This document shows positions 43,629-52,556 of a DNA stretch of 64,000 nt, piece after piece. Numbering within the stretch: the stretch's first letter is position 1; the number at the start of each line of letters is the position of its first letter. Both the position numbers and the translations under genes were made by a program. Under the pieces are notes generated by a model that did no database searches, was not told where the DNA came from, and worked only from the letters and a program-made list of their open reading frames with translations. Source of the DNA: Methanococcoides methylutens (GTDB taxonomy: Archaea; Halobacteriota; Methanosarcinia; Methanosarcinales; Methanosarcinaceae); NCBI RefSeq assembly GCF_000765475.1, contig NZ_JRHO01000009.1, positions 372,001 through 436,000 on the forward strand, given 5' to 3'.

Positions 43629-43709
43629 ATGCCGATTATCGTAAAGACAAAGGGCAAACTAAAGGAGCAAAAACGATACTTAAATCAAAAGGAGAAATAT
43701 CTATGGTAA
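43629..43709 (+). CDS. 26-codon leader-like ORF
   Basis: ATG 43629 lies about 23 bases after the TATA box centre, fitting a leaderless start. It encodes a very basic peptide (MPIIVKTKGKLKEQKRYLNQ then KEKYLW) ending in TAA. Its last codons overlap ATG 43703 of the next ORF, the form of a translationally coupled leader. Could be chance. Confidence 0.35.
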   Translation: MPIIVKTKGKLKEQKRYLNQKEKYLW

Positions 43710-43846
43710 GTAAGATAGAAGTTAGAGTTGTATCATCTTCACCTCTGCCACACGCATTGCATGGTTTCAGGTTAAGCGACGGAACAGTCAAGGGGAGCAA
43801 CGCACGCCCTGTTATTGACAACTCCGCCCGTAGAGTAACTGAGTGA
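43703..43846 (+). CDS. 47-residue hypothetical protein
   Basis: Starts at ATG 43703, with AGGAG eight bases upstream, and runs to TGA 43844-43846. Contains I-E-V-R-V-V-S-S-S-P-L-P-H-A-L-H-G-F-R-L-S-D-G-T-V-K. No family recognised. The frame is also open upstream for 25-30 codons, so the ORF could be the tail of a larger decayed gene. Confidence 0.4.
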   Translation: MVSKIEVRVVSSSPLPHALHGFRLSDGTVKGSNARPVIDNSARRVTE

Positions 43847-43921
43847 TAGTTGTCACTTATTTACAGGCATTGATATATCCTCCCGACATATCATTGCCAC
43901 AACTTATTTTCAAAAACGATT

Positions 43922-44281
43922 GACTTTTTTAATCTTGATGTATTCAGCGAACGAACTCTTTATCGCACCCTTGAAACGATTGGTTCAAAAAGTGAAGAAA
44001 TCATCTCAGAGACCCAGGATCAACTCTTCAAACGATATGATTTTGAACATACCAATATCAACCTTCCTATTGGGATTACTGTAGAGAAGGGTAAGCTTAA
44101 TGATCAGACACATTTCAAGAAAACGTATCATCAGGTTAACAAGAGGCTAAGAAAAGGATCTCTTGTTGTTTTCGATAAAGGTGCAAATAGTATGGCAAAT
44201 ATTGCTATGGTCAGTGCAGACGAGATGCAGTATCTAACTGCAAAGAAACTCAATAAAAGCGATGATAAGTTCAGTTATTAA
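43922..44281 (+). pseudogene. Internally deleted IS1634-type transposase remnant
   Basis: An open frame of 119 codons without start: D-F-F-N-L-D-V-F-S-E-R-T-L-Y-R-T-L-E-T-I, then YDFEHTNINLPIGITVEKGK and KRLRKGSLVVFDKGANSMAN, ending in KKLNKSDDKF. This is the middle of an IS4/IS1634-superfamily transposase as found widely in Methanosarcina. Between FEHTNI and LPIGIT the region normally carrying the first catalytic aspartate is missing, in frame. N- and C-termini are lost. Confidence 0.8.
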
Positions 44282-44320
44282 ATTTCAGTTATTAAATTTC
44301 AGTTATTAAATTTCAGTTAT
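44270..44320. repeat. 14-bp tandem repeat spanning two gene ends
   Basis: TTCAGTTATTAAAT occurs three times plus a nine-base partial copy. On the plus strand the first copy supplies the stop of the transposase remnant. On the minus strand a later copy encodes the last residues and stop (I-T-E-I-stop) of the Msr-type regulator. Likely slippage duplication of the regulator gene end. Confidence 0.8.
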
Positions 44321-45091
44321 AGGTGTTGAATCTTTTCGGTAATATTCAAAAAGCTCCTTTGTCCAGTCAACTGCACTCTGGCTTCTACATAACATAAACT
44401 TATTATCAAACTCACCATTATTTTTTAACATACTTATTAGAGAATGAACGTTATCAAATGTAAAATATAAAAATTTCATCTCTTTATTGTAAACATACAT
44501 GTTGAAGGATTTATTCTTAATAAACTTTGAAAATTCGTCTTGATATTCTGTTCTTATCTTGTCAAGTAATTCTTGAGAAACGATATAGTAAAAATCAATA
44601 TTATTCTCAAACATTTCTGTGAGTATCGAATCAAAATCAGGGTAGAGTATAGTAGTAACTGTATAAACACTTGGGGATTCTTTATATTCTGGATTATGAG
44701 ATTTATGTATGGTAAATAATTCGGTGAGAGATGGATTTATTATTTCGCAGTTCCTGAGCTGACTTATTTTTTCTAAGAGGTAGGATGGAATGAAATCAAG
44801 ATTACGACTTCCCCAGTAATCAATATCAGCGTCAAGGACTTCGCTTTTATTTAATAAAGGAATCATTGCATCAACAATAAGTTTTCCAACAGTTGTCAAT
44901 TCATAAGTGTCATTATAGTGAGTGACCAGATGATGCTCTTTCAATATCTTAATTTGTGGGAGTAATGACTGCCTTGACGTTTTCAGGGAATTGAGAATAG
45001 TATCCATTTCCTTTGCGCCATCTTCTAACAATAACAGAACAGCCTTTCTTTTCTCTGACATGAATAGAACATCAAGTAATGATTTTTTCAT
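44306..45091 (-). CDS. Msr-type methanogen transcriptional regulator (DUF1724-like)
   Basis: A 261-residue regulator: N-terminal winged helix (residues 1-75, with MDTILNSLKTSRQSLLPQIK as the recognition region), then an alpha/beta sensor region of the FilR1/DUF1724 type (SVYTVTTILYPDFDSILTEM, NIDFYYIVSQELLDKI, MYVYNKEMKFLYFTF). In Methanosarcina, Msr proteins with this architecture control methyltransferase and other catabolic genes. No target lies next to it here; neighbours are IS debris. Its 3' end is built from a tandem repeat. Confidence 0.85.
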   Translation of the reverse strand: MKKSLLDVLFMSEKRKAVLLLLEDGAKEMDTILNSLKTSRQSLLPQIKILKEHHLVTHYNDTYELTTVGKLIVDAMIPLLNKSEVLDADIDYWGSRNLDFIPSYLLEKISQLRNCEIINPSLTELFTIHKSHNPEYKESPSVYTVTTILYPDFDSILTEMFENNIDFYYIVSQELLDKIRTEYQDEFSKFIKNKSFNMYVYNKEMKFLYFTFDNVHSLISMLKNNGEFDNKFMLCRSQSAVDWTKELFEYYRKDSTPITEI

Positions 45092-45240
45092 TTTAAGTCA
45101 TCCTATATTGAATCATAGATAATATCCCATTTTGAGAGGCATCACTTATGTGTTGTTATTATTTAAGGTAAACTAACTACAATTTTAATATATTTTTTGG
45201 AAATGTGTTTATATATTCCAAATTTTCGGCTTTGTTGTCG

Positions 45241-45314
45241 CATCTCTAACCTTTCCCTTGCATGACTAATCAATGTAAAAGGCATCCCAGCTTCAGCCTT
45301 TCTTTACATATGAT
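45241..45314 (-). pseudogene. Third possibly Cas1-like C-terminal fragment
   Basis: Minus strand gives H-M, a stop, then R-K-A-E-A-G-M-P-F-T-L-I-S-H-A-R-E-R-L-E-M, aligning with LHYMKQNA...PFTLNAHVRERLE of the other two fragments. About 25 codons survive. More diverged than the other two, so an independent, older remnant. Confidence 0.35.
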
Positions 45315-45494
45315 TCAGTTCTTTAATTTTTAGTAAGATATATGGCTCTACATTATTATTCGTCCTTAGTATATAAGACAAATTTAATGCCGTTAAATTT
45401 TAATTAGGCATCAAATATTTTGATACAAATACGTTAAATAGGGAAGTAACCTACTAGGTCTAGTGGGTTGGGGAGTAACTCATCAAATGGAGAC

Positions 45495-45619
45495 TCTGTA
45501 GAAAACCTCGCGATATTTACATCAATATTCTGAAATCAGATTTCAGTATTATCTCGGGTAATACATATGTCAATAATCTGGATTTGGATTGTTGTCCGAA
45601 TATTGAGGATTTCTACAGA
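45495..45619. mobile_element. MITE-like element with inverted termini
   Basis: TCTGTAGAAAACCTC at 45495-45509 and its near-complement GAGGATTTCTACAGA at 45605-45619 bound 125 bases. The similarity continues inward through ATATT on both sides. Within lies a second inverted repeat CTGAAAT-CAG-ATTTCAG. There is no ORF. Likely a non-autonomous derivative of an IS; no clear target-site duplication is visible. Confidence 0.6.
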
Positions 45620-46054
45620 TCCCAATTTTGAGTAAGGGCCGACCACGAAAATCCTTTCTTTTATCTTTTTTCAAACTTCTCTACTAAGCCTTATATCCTA
45701 CATTTCCAATGGTTTTATATCTTAATTCCAATTATTGATACATTCCAATTGTTAAAGCAACTAAAGACAATTTTAAATAATATGAATTCCCTGAGAGGAA
45801 ACTGAGTTCTTTAAGGGTTACCCCCCACCCCCCAAATTTCCAACCGTTTTTTGCCCTTATGGAACTCACACGTTACCATTCTTTTCATAATTTAGTTCAA
45901 TCTATTGTATGTGCACTCTGCTTTTTAAAATGAAATTAATGATAAAAATAAAGGAATAGATTAATAAGAGTTCTTTAAGGACGAAGCCAATTAATCACCT
46001 CGTTAATCTCTATGTCATTTTTTAGGCACAAATGTCGAATATTAAGGAAGTTAT

Positions 46055-46822
46055 GTGACGAAATATAAATATACAATATGTTTATTGACATTTTTAGCCA
46101 TTATTTTTTCTTTGACAGCAACCGCAACAGCCGCACCATACACTGTTGCAGACATCATCACCGATAGTAAAAATCACACTACCCTTGAAGCAGAACCGGA
46201 TGCAGTCAATTTGACTGAAACCCCTTCAGGTGAAGGCAATTTCACTGTATTTACTCCAACCGATGATGCCTTTGCAGCACTTCCGGAAGGCACTGTTGAT
46301 GCTTTACTTGCTGATCCACAGGGTGACCTGGACGATATATTGCTCTATCATGTTCTAGATGGCAGAGTTCTGTCAACAGATCTTTCAGACGGAATGACTG
46401 CAACCACATTATTGGGCAAGGACTTTCAGGTCACAATAAATGATGATGGAATCTTCATCAACGATGCTGAAGTCATTATTGTTGACATTCAGGTTGATAA
46501 TGGTGTTGTCCATGTGATAGATGCTATACTGATACCTACTGAACCTAAAGATCGCGGTTCTTCTGGAGGTACTGGTAAAGCGGTAATCATACCACTTACT
46601 GAAGAACCTGAAATACCTTAGGAACCCGAAGTTGCTGAAGAGCCCGAAGAAGAGTCAACTCCAGCTCTTGATGATGGAACTACAGTAATCCCTGAAGATG
46701 AAGTTGTTGAAAATGTTGATGAACCGGAAGATGATTCGGGTGTAATTCCTGGATTTAGTATACTTTCAGCAATTGGTATTCTTTCAGTAGTCTACTTAAT
46801 TTACAGAAGGAAGGATCAATAA
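46055..46822 (+). CDS. Fasciclin-domain PGF-CTERM surface protein with an in-frame UAG
   Basis: GTG 46055 (AAGGAAG upstream) begins a signal peptide (about 1-27, ending ATATAA), then one FAS1 adhesion domain (about 30-175, with FTVFTPTDDAFAALPEG and GVVHVIDAILIP). An acidic linker follows in which codon 189 is TAG (46619-46621). The same frame continues for 66 codons through more E-E-P-E-type linker to P-G-F-S-I-L-S-A-I-G-I-L-S-V-V-Y-L-I-Y-R-R-K and TAA 46820-46822. That tail is a PGF-CTERM anchor (PGF at 232-234). With pyrrolysine at UAG the protein is 255 residues and cell-surface anchored; with termination it is 188 residues and secreted. Confidence 0.85.
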
Positions 46823-46841
46823 GCGATCCTTCTGCTTTTTT
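46810..46841 (+). terminator. Terminator after the full-length fasciclin frame
   Basis: GAAGGATC (46810-46817) pairs with GATCCTTC (46825-46832) and is followed by TGC and T6. The TAA at 46820-46822 is inside the loop, so the transcript ends exactly where the read-through frame ends, not at the UAG. Confidence 0.8.
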
Positions 46842-47151
46842 ATTTTCAATCTACTTGGTTCTTTTTTGAACCCCGGGTTGGAAATTCAGATAATTATACT
46901 ATCTTATTCAATTATTAGATCAAAACTACCTCTCCAGGGTTGCTAGCTGAAAATCCTTCTATTTATCTTTCAAAGTACTAAGTATCAAATGTTCCTCATG
47001 AGGGAGTTTACGAACGTGTTTTAAATGATTGTGGAGTCTGGTCTGAGTTCCATCCTTCTTTTCATTGTTTTTACTGATGCATAGCACTGTTTGTATTGGT
47101 TTTTTATTACAGGATTTTTAAGATGCTAGTTTTTGAAAAAAAGAAAATAGA
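46842..47151. other. Gene-free intergenic stretch
   Basis: 310 bases with scattered stops in all frames. I see no gene, RNA or repeat, apart from the downstream flank of the convergent siroheme reductase gene. Confidence 0.5.
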
Positions 47152-48015
47152 TCACTTCAAAACGGCATCCCTAAAATTTTCGATACCTTCTCTATCTATC
47201 ACATCCCCAAGCCTCTCATCCTTACCGCCATTTTCACGGTAGTATTCGATGCTCCTATTGGCGATATCATATACTTCCTCCTCGTTAAAGACTTCCACAA
47301 TCCTTGTACCGTCGCGCGGGAACCTGCCAACTTTCTCGCCTGCGAATATTGTATATCCCGTCTTTGAAGGCACGATAGCATCTTTTGGGCAGGCGAGGAT
47401 ACATTCACCGCAGAGTATGCACTTGTCCATGTCTATATGGACGCTGTTCTCGTCTATGGTTATGGCATCGGCCTTGCAGCGTTTTACGCACACGCCACAT
47501 TCTGTGCACGTGTCCGTTTTCCATTCAGGATGGACCGTGCCCATGATCCCAAGGTCGTTCTCCTGAGGCTTAAGACATGCTGCGGGACAACCAGTGATAG
47601 CTATCTTGAATTTGTATGGGACATCTGCTCCGAAATGTTCCCTGTCTATTTTTTCAGCAAGGTTCTGGCAATCGATCAACCCATGGTTGCAGACCCGGTT
47701 GCCCTGGCATGCAACGACCGCACGCACTCTTCTTCCGGCAACACCCGGGCGAACGGCTGCATTTTTCATATCTTCCTTCGCAGCTTCCACGTTCTCAAAA
47801 TTAACAAAAGGTACTTCTATTCCCTGTCTTGAAGTAATGTGTATATGTCCCTGTCCATACTTCTCGGCAGCATCTGCAAGGGCTCTTAACTGGGCAACTT
47901 CAACATAGCCGCCGGTGATGCCAACACGCATGGAACACAAGTTATCCTGTCTATGGGGGAGAAATCCATCTTTCTTCAATTGTTCTTTGTTAATCATATT
48001 TTGCATAGAAATCAT
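47152..48015 (-). CDS. Small siroheme sulfite/nitrite reductase-like protein with ferredoxin domain
   Basis: About 287 residues. The N-terminal ferredoxin-like half-domain leads into the siroheme/4Fe-4S core with A-C-Q-G-N-R-V-C and G-C-P-A-A-C (cysteine pattern C-x5-C ... C-x3-C). Two 4Fe-4S motifs follow (CTECGVCVKRC, CILCGECILACP). This is the short Dsr-like protein class known from methanogens, whose substrate is unsettled (sulfite or a related reduction). A second ATG at 48006 preceded by GAGATGAT may be the true start. Monocistronic, divergent from an MFS gene. Confidence 0.9.
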   Translation of the reverse strand: MISMQNMINKEQLKKDGFLPHRQDNLCSMRVGITGGYVEVAQLRALADAAEKYGQGHIHITSRQGIEVPFVNFENVEAAKEDMKNAAVRPGVAGRRVRAVVACQGNRVCNHGLIDCQNLAEKIDREHFGADVPYKFKIAITGCPAACLKPQENDLGIMGTVHPEWKTDTCTECGVCVKRCKADAITIDENSVHIDMDKCILCGECILACPKDAIVPSKTGYTIFAGEKVGRFPRDGTRIVEVFNEEEVYDIANRSIEYYRENGGKDERLGDVIDREGIENFRDAVLK

Positions 48016-48300
48016 CTCTGTTTGATGATGTTAATCCACTATACTTGAGTTGGATGGGACTGGCTATGCTGAACTGGTATATACGGATTATGATTTGATG
48101 ATGTCGAATTGTATCTTCAAATTGATCTCTTACAGGCTCCAGAGTTTCAGGATTTTACCAATTGAAAAAGACTTTCGGACAAGTGATATCTAGAATGGTG
48201 AATGGCAATTTGTTCAGCAAGAAAATAAACTTGTTCAGCTTTATCCTGAATGAATTCTGCATAATGTTTTTGACGTTGTTCGATGTTATTGGTTGATTAG

Positions 48301-49467
48301 ATGAATTTCAAACCCTATCATCTGCTGTTCCTCGCAACTACTGTCTTCTTTGCAATGGCAGGAGGTGCCATACTTGCCCCGGTACTGCCACAGATGGTGG
48401 AACCATTAAGCAGCACTCCAAATGAAGTAGCACAGCTCATGGCAGTCTATACCATATCCACAGCTATCTTCTCCCTTGTCATCGGTCACTTTGTTGATCG
48501 TGTGAACAGGAAGGCAGTGCTGGTCCCCTGTCTTATTATCAATGGGCTGATGGGTCTTTTCAGCTTCTTTGCTACCGACCTGCATACCCTGCTTATATTG
48601 AGGTTTGTTCAGGGTATAGGGATAGCCGGTATGATGTCATTGGTGATGCTGGTGATCGGGGATGTTTATAAGGGGCTTGACCGGGTCCATTCCATGGGCA
48701 GGGTCAGTATGGCAATAGCAATTGGTTCGGTTACAGCACCCCTTATTGGTGGAGGTTTGGCCACGATTGGATGGAATTATCCTTTCCTTTTTTATGTCCT
48801 TTCACTACCATTTGCTTTGCTGGTTTTCCTTTTGCTTCCTGAAACAAAAGAATGTGATGCATCCCATGGTAGCGGGTTGGGGAATGCAGTCCGAGAACTC
48901 GGGGATTTCAGGATACTTTACACCGTTTTCCTGAGCTTTGCTATCTTCTTCCTGTTGTTTGCTATCGTTGTCTTCCTTCCATTCATGCTCAAAGATGTTT
49001 TCGGTTTTGCTGCAAAAGAGGCCGGTATGGTGCTTTCCATTCAGGGACTTGCCATCATCATGGTGGCATCTAGCATAAAGAAGCTCGCAGAAAAACTTCC
49101 GTTGATAGTCCTCATAGGTTTGGGTTTTTCACTTGTAGGAATATCTATTTCCCTTATCTCATGGACCGCTTCCCTTCCTGTACTTTTCCTTTTATTGCTG
49201 GTGTTTGGAGGTGGCTTCGGGCTTTGCCAGACGGCTATCGACTCCCAGATCATACAGATCTCTCCACCACAGTCCCGTGGTGGGGTCCTTTCTATTCACA
49301 ATACCATGAAATATGTGGGCCAGAGTGCTTCACCTGTGGTCCTGGGTGTCATATTACTTTACTTCGACCTGCATGTCGTTTTCCTGCTTTCAGGTGTCTT
49401 TGGAATACTGGTGGCGGTCGTGACCCTTGCATTCAGGAAAAGGTTTGTTGTGGAAAGTAATATCTAA
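48301..49467 (+). CDS. MFS transporter
   Basis: Twelve-helix major facilitator of 388 residues. The loop 2-3 signature is VIGHFVDRVNRKAVL (variant of G-x3-D-R-x-G-R-R), and the motif-B-like RFVQGIGIAGMM follows. Family is closest to drug/small-molecule efflux carriers; the substrate cannot be told. GGTTGATTAG precedes ATG 48301. Followed after 22 bases by ogt, probably co-transcribed. Confidence 0.9.
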   Translation: MNFKPYHLLFLATTVFFAMAGGAILAPVLPQMVEPLSSTPNEVAQLMAVYTISTAIFSLVIGHFVDRVNRKAVLVPCLIINGLMGLFSFFATDLHTLLILRFVQGIGIAGMMSLVMLVIGDVYKGLDRVHSMGRVSMAIAIGSVTAPLIGGGLATIGWNYPFLFYVLSLPFALLVFLLLPETKECDASHGSGLGNAVRELGDFRILYTVFLSFAIFFLLFAIVVFLPFMLKDVFGFAAKEAGMVLSIQGLAIIMVASSIKKLAEKLPLIVLIGLGFSLVGISISLISWTASLPVLFLLLLVFGGGFGLCQTAIDSQIIQISPPQSRGGVLSIHNTMKYVGQSASPVVLGVILLYFDLHVVFLLSGVFGILVAVVTLAFRKRFVVESNI

Positions 49468-49489
49468 TTCAAAACTGATGGCATATTGA

Positions 49490-49996
49490 ATGTATTATGA
49501 TCTCATAAGAACGAAACTTGGAACCATACTGGTGGCCGGAGACTATGACGGAGTGAAAGTGCTGAATATCCAGGATGGCAAGAGGAAATATTCCATTCCC
49601 TCTGACTGGAAGCAGAACAGCGCTTTCTTTAAGGCGGTCGAAGAACAGCTAAACCTGTATCTTGCAGGGGAGTTGAAGGAATTCGATGTAAAAATCTCTC
49701 CAGAAGGTTCCGATTTCCAGAAGAAGGTTTGGGATGCTTTAACAAAGATCCCTTATGGTAAGACCGTATCCTATGGGCATGTGGCCGGAATGATCGGTAA
49801 TCCAAAGGCTTCAAGGGCAGTTGGGCATGCAAATTCTTTGAATCCGGTCCAGATTATCGTTCCATGTCACCGTGTGGTAAGTTCCAATGGGAAACTGGCA
49901 GGTTATGCCGGTGGACTTGATGTTATGGTGCAACTTCTTGAGCTTGAAGGCATAATGACCAAAGATAAAGGGTCCGGGAATCTCAGCATTAAATAA
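49490..49996 (+). CDS. ogt: Methylated-DNA-protein cysteine methyltransferase
   Basis: Suicide repair protein removing O6-alkyl groups from guanine, 168 residues. The active-site signature V-P-C-H-R-V-V lies near residue 125, and the DNA-binding helix region F-Q-K-K-V-W-D-A-L-T-K-I-P-Y-G-K-T-V-S-Y and A-S-R-A-V-G-H-A-N precede it. Downstream of the MFS gene by 22 bases. Confidence 0.96.
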   Translation: MYYDLIRTKLGTILVAGDYDGVKVLNIQDGKRKYSIPSDWKQNSAFFKAVEEQLNLYLAGELKEFDVKISPEGSDFQKKVWDALTKIPYGKTVSYGHVAGMIGNPKASRAVGHANSLNPVQIIVPCHRVVSSNGKLAGYAGGLDVMVQLLELEGIMTKDKGSGNLSIK

Positions 49997-50085
49997 TGAG
50001 ACCTGCCTCAGTGAGATGCAACATTATTAGATGAAGCAGTAGCAGAAAAAAGTTAATTGATAGTACAATTATTCGGTTGATCAAA

Positions 50086-50895
50086 ATGTCCAGTGATACA
50101 CGACCACTTCTTGAGTACAGTAATGTGACAGTCAGGAAAAATGAGAAGAATGTTCTTGATTCCATTTCTCTGAACATTGATGTCGGCGAGAATGTTGCCA
50201 TCATAGGGCCGAACGGTTCCGGTAAATCCTCCCTTATCAAAACGATCACAAGGGATTATTATCCACTTGCAGGTACTGACGGGCTTGACTTCCGGATCAT
50301 GGGTAAAGATGTGTGGGATCTGTTCGAAATGAGGCACTTTCTGGGAATCGTGTCCTATGACCTGCAGGAGGACTATGTGAGAGATGTATCCGGCCTTGAT
50401 GCGGTGATCTCAGGATTTTTTAGCAGCATCGGCCTCTATCCCAACCATCAAGTGTCTCCTGAAATGAATGAAAAAGCACGTGAGCTTCTTGAATTTCTTG
50501 GAATATCATATCTTTCTGACAAGAATATGTCTGAGATGTCTACTGGTGAAGCTCGGAGAGTTCTCATAGCAAGGGCACTGGTCCATGATCCGCAGACACT
50601 CGTACTTGATGAACCTTCTAACAGTCTTGACATGAGGTCCCGTCATGTGTTCAGGGAGGCATTAAGAAAAGTTGCTTCTTCAGGAAAGAATATAATTCTT
50701 GTAACGCATGATCTGGAAGACATAATTCCTGAGATCGGTCGTGTGATCTTCTTAAAGGATGGGAAAGTATTTCTTGACGGGCCAAAGGAGGACATACTTA
50801 CGGCAAAGAACCTCTCTGAACTTTTCAATATGCACGTTGAAGTTGCATGTGAAAAAGGATATTACAGGACATGGATCGATCCATTGTCCCTTTGA
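50086..50895 (+). CDS. Stand-alone ABC ATPase (YlmA/ModF-like)
   Basis: Single ABC nucleotide-binding domain of 269 residues: Walker A GPNGSGKSS, a Q-loop in VSYDLQEDYV, signature in the unusual form M-S-T-G-E-A-R-R, Walker B TLVLDEPSNSLD, and the switch histidine in LVTHDLEDI. There is no membrane domain and no permease gene nearby. The S-T-G-E-x-R signature is shared with soluble YlmA/ModF-type proteins. ATG 50086 is preferred over an in-frame TTG (50077). Tail to tail with rfcL, 20 bases apart. Confidence 0.88.
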   Translation: MSSDTRPLLEYSNVTVRKNEKNVLDSISLNIDVGENVAIIGPNGSGKSSLIKTITRDYYPLAGTDGLDFRIMGKDVWDLFEMRHFLGIVSYDLQEDYVRDVSGLDAVISGFFSSIGLYPNHQVSPEMNEKARELLEFLGISYLSDKNMSEMSTGEARRVLIARALVHDPQTLVLDEPSNSLDMRSRHVFREALRKVASSGKNIILVTHDLEDIIPEIGRVIFLKDGKVFLDGPKEDILTAKNLSELFNMHVEVACEKGYYRTWIDPLSL

Positions 50896-50915
50896 TAAAT
50901 CTGCCTGAAGCTGTC

Positions 50916-52436
50916 TCAGAAGTCGAATAAGGTCCTTTGAGGTTTTGCTTTTGCAGCCGGTTTAGGGTCTGGTTTTGTTTCATCCTTTGGAGCTGAGTTC
51001 ACCGTCTTTGAAGTTTCTGCAGCTTCTGTATTTCCTTTGGAAGCAGCACTTTCCATTATCTGGTTCAGGTCCATCTGCTTTTTATCCTGTACCTTCTTCG
51101 CCGCTTTCTTCTCAAAAAAGACCGGAGCGTCGTCATTGCCATAGGTGCTGCGCTGTGCCTGTGCAAGATCATAGATCTTCTGTATTCCTTTTGTGACCTT
51201 CTTGCCACCGGTAAGGTAGACGATCTCATCAACGCTCAGCTCAAGGTCAACAGCAACATCCACTGCATAGGCATCGTCCTTCAGCATCCTGCCGTAGAGG
51301 TGTGCCAGGTCTGTGCGGGAATAACGCATGGATTCGTTGCAATGGTAGCCGATCCTGGAAGCAATGTTATCCCTCATGTCACGTTTTGCTCTTAACTGAC
51401 CCATTTTACGCCAGAACGAGGGTGGCTGGTATTTCGTGAACCCGCGACTGACATGGGTCTTAGATACCACTGTTCCGCAGGTCATGAGGACGCTTGCATA
51501 TCTCCAGAGGCGATAGCTCTGTCGTTTTCTCACACGACCAAGATACCTGTCCGCCTTTGAAAGATACCTGTATCCTGTGATAATATCCTCTTCGGTCCCT
51601 TCCTGGGTGCCATATTGTAATGGGAGGTTCTCATCGATCCAGTGGATGAGGTTCTCAGGTGTTTCGTCCAGACCGTATGTAGCCTGCAATGCGCTTTTCG
51701 GGTCCGTGCTCTTGAAGATCTTTCCGAGGGCCTTGAAGATCGATTCCTTCGTGTCCCTCTCGGATGTGGCGATGTCTTCAATGTAGATCTCATCTCTTCC
51801 CAATGCCACAGCCTGAAGATCCTTGACAGCACTTCGTAGGTCTCCGCCAGCGTTGTCTGCCAGTTTTTCAAGGACGCCAACACCGCACATGATATTCTCT
51901 TCGACGCATATTCTCTTGAGCGCCGGTATCATTGATCTTGCCTGCACAGAATTGAACTTGAGCTCAATACAGCTGGAGCGTATCGTAGGTGTTAGTCCGT
52001 AAAGGTCGTTGGCGATCAGCACGATGGGCTGGTCAGTTGTTTTGATAATGCCGCCCACAGCACGTGCTCCGCCTCTGTCGGCATTACCGTGCATGTTGTC
52101 GGCTTCGTCCAGAATTATAAGTCTCTTTGTGGAAGTGCCCGTAAGTGAGCTCATCTTTGAAGCTGAACCTGCGACCCTTTCAATAGCACCTGCTGTTCGC
52201 TGGTCACTTGCATTCAGCTCGATGGTTTCCCACTCGAAGTCCTTTGCAAGTGCGTGCGCAGCGGATGTCTTTCCAACTCCTGCAGGTCCGTGGAGTATGA
52301 CTGCACGCTTTTCCGGTACACCGGAGAGCCATGACTCTGCCCACTCGCGCATATCAACGACTGATTTCTTGTTCCCCACAAGATCTGATAGGGATTTGGG
52401 CCTGTATTTTTCAACCCATTCGATAGATTCTTCCAT
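50916..52436 (-). CDS. rfcL: Replication factor C large subunit
   Basis: Clamp-loader large subunit of 506 residues. Starts [19 protein letters not shown]; Walker [17 protein letters not shown] near 50; Walker [11 protein letters not shown]; sensor and collar regions follow. The C-terminus carries a lysine/alanine/proline-rich tail ending Q-R-T-L-F-D-F, a PCNA-interacting peptide. Loads the clamp encoded at 24394-25131 together with RfcS, which is not in this window. Confidence 0.96.
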   Translation of the reverse strand: MEESIEWVEKYRPKSLSDLVGNKKSVVDMREWAESWLSGVPEKRAVILHGPAGVGKTSAAHALAKDFEWETIELNASDQRTAGAIERVAGSASKMSSLTGTSTKRLIILDEADNMHGNADRGGARAVGGIIKTTDQPIVLIANDLYGLTPTIRSSCIELKFNSVQARSMIPALKRICVEENIMCGVGVLEKLADNAGGDLRSAVKDLQAVALGRDEIYIEDIATSERDTKESIFKALGKIFKSTDPKSALQATYGLDETPENLIHWIDENLPLQYGTQEGTEEDIITGYRYLSKADRYLGRVRKRQSYRLWRYASVLMTCGTVVSKTHVSRGFTKYQPPSFWRKMGQLRAKRDMRDNIASRIGYHCNESMRYSRTDLAHLYGRMLKDDAYAVDVAVDLELSVDEIVYLTGGKKVTKGIQKIYDLAQAQRSTYGNDDAPVFFEKKAAKKVQDKKQMDLNQIMESAASKGNTEAAETSKTVNSAPKDETKPDPKPAAKAKPQRTLFDF

Positions 52437-52556
52437 CTGTGATCATACCTTCAATAAAAGGGAAAATTAATTAATGTTTGCATCTCTTTGTTGATTCTGA
52501 TTAATATCATTTCTGGCAGGTGATCCGGCATGTAGAACAATAGCACGACAGGTCTT

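Larger units (their letters stand above)
45092..46054. other. Gene-free accessory stretch
   Basis: 963 AT-rich bases without a supportable gene. It holds the third possibly Cas1-like fragment (45241-45314), a MITE-like element (45495-45619), a short palindrome CCTACTAG-GT-CTAGTGG near 45448, and a C6-A-C6 tract near 45822. The last bases are the leader of the fasciclin gene, with AAGGAAG before GTG 46055. Confidence 0.6.

Noticed and set aside
46055-46621. Fasciclin gene as a simple nonsense-mutated pseudogene
   Set aside because: The frame stays open to a complete PGF-CTERM tail and the terminator sits at the later TAA, so UAG read-through explains the sequence better. Decay by one recent mutation cannot be fully excluded.
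46842-47151. Possible IS remnant in the gap before the siroheme reductase
   Set aside because: Short protein-like pieces appear in several frames but none aligns with a family I know.
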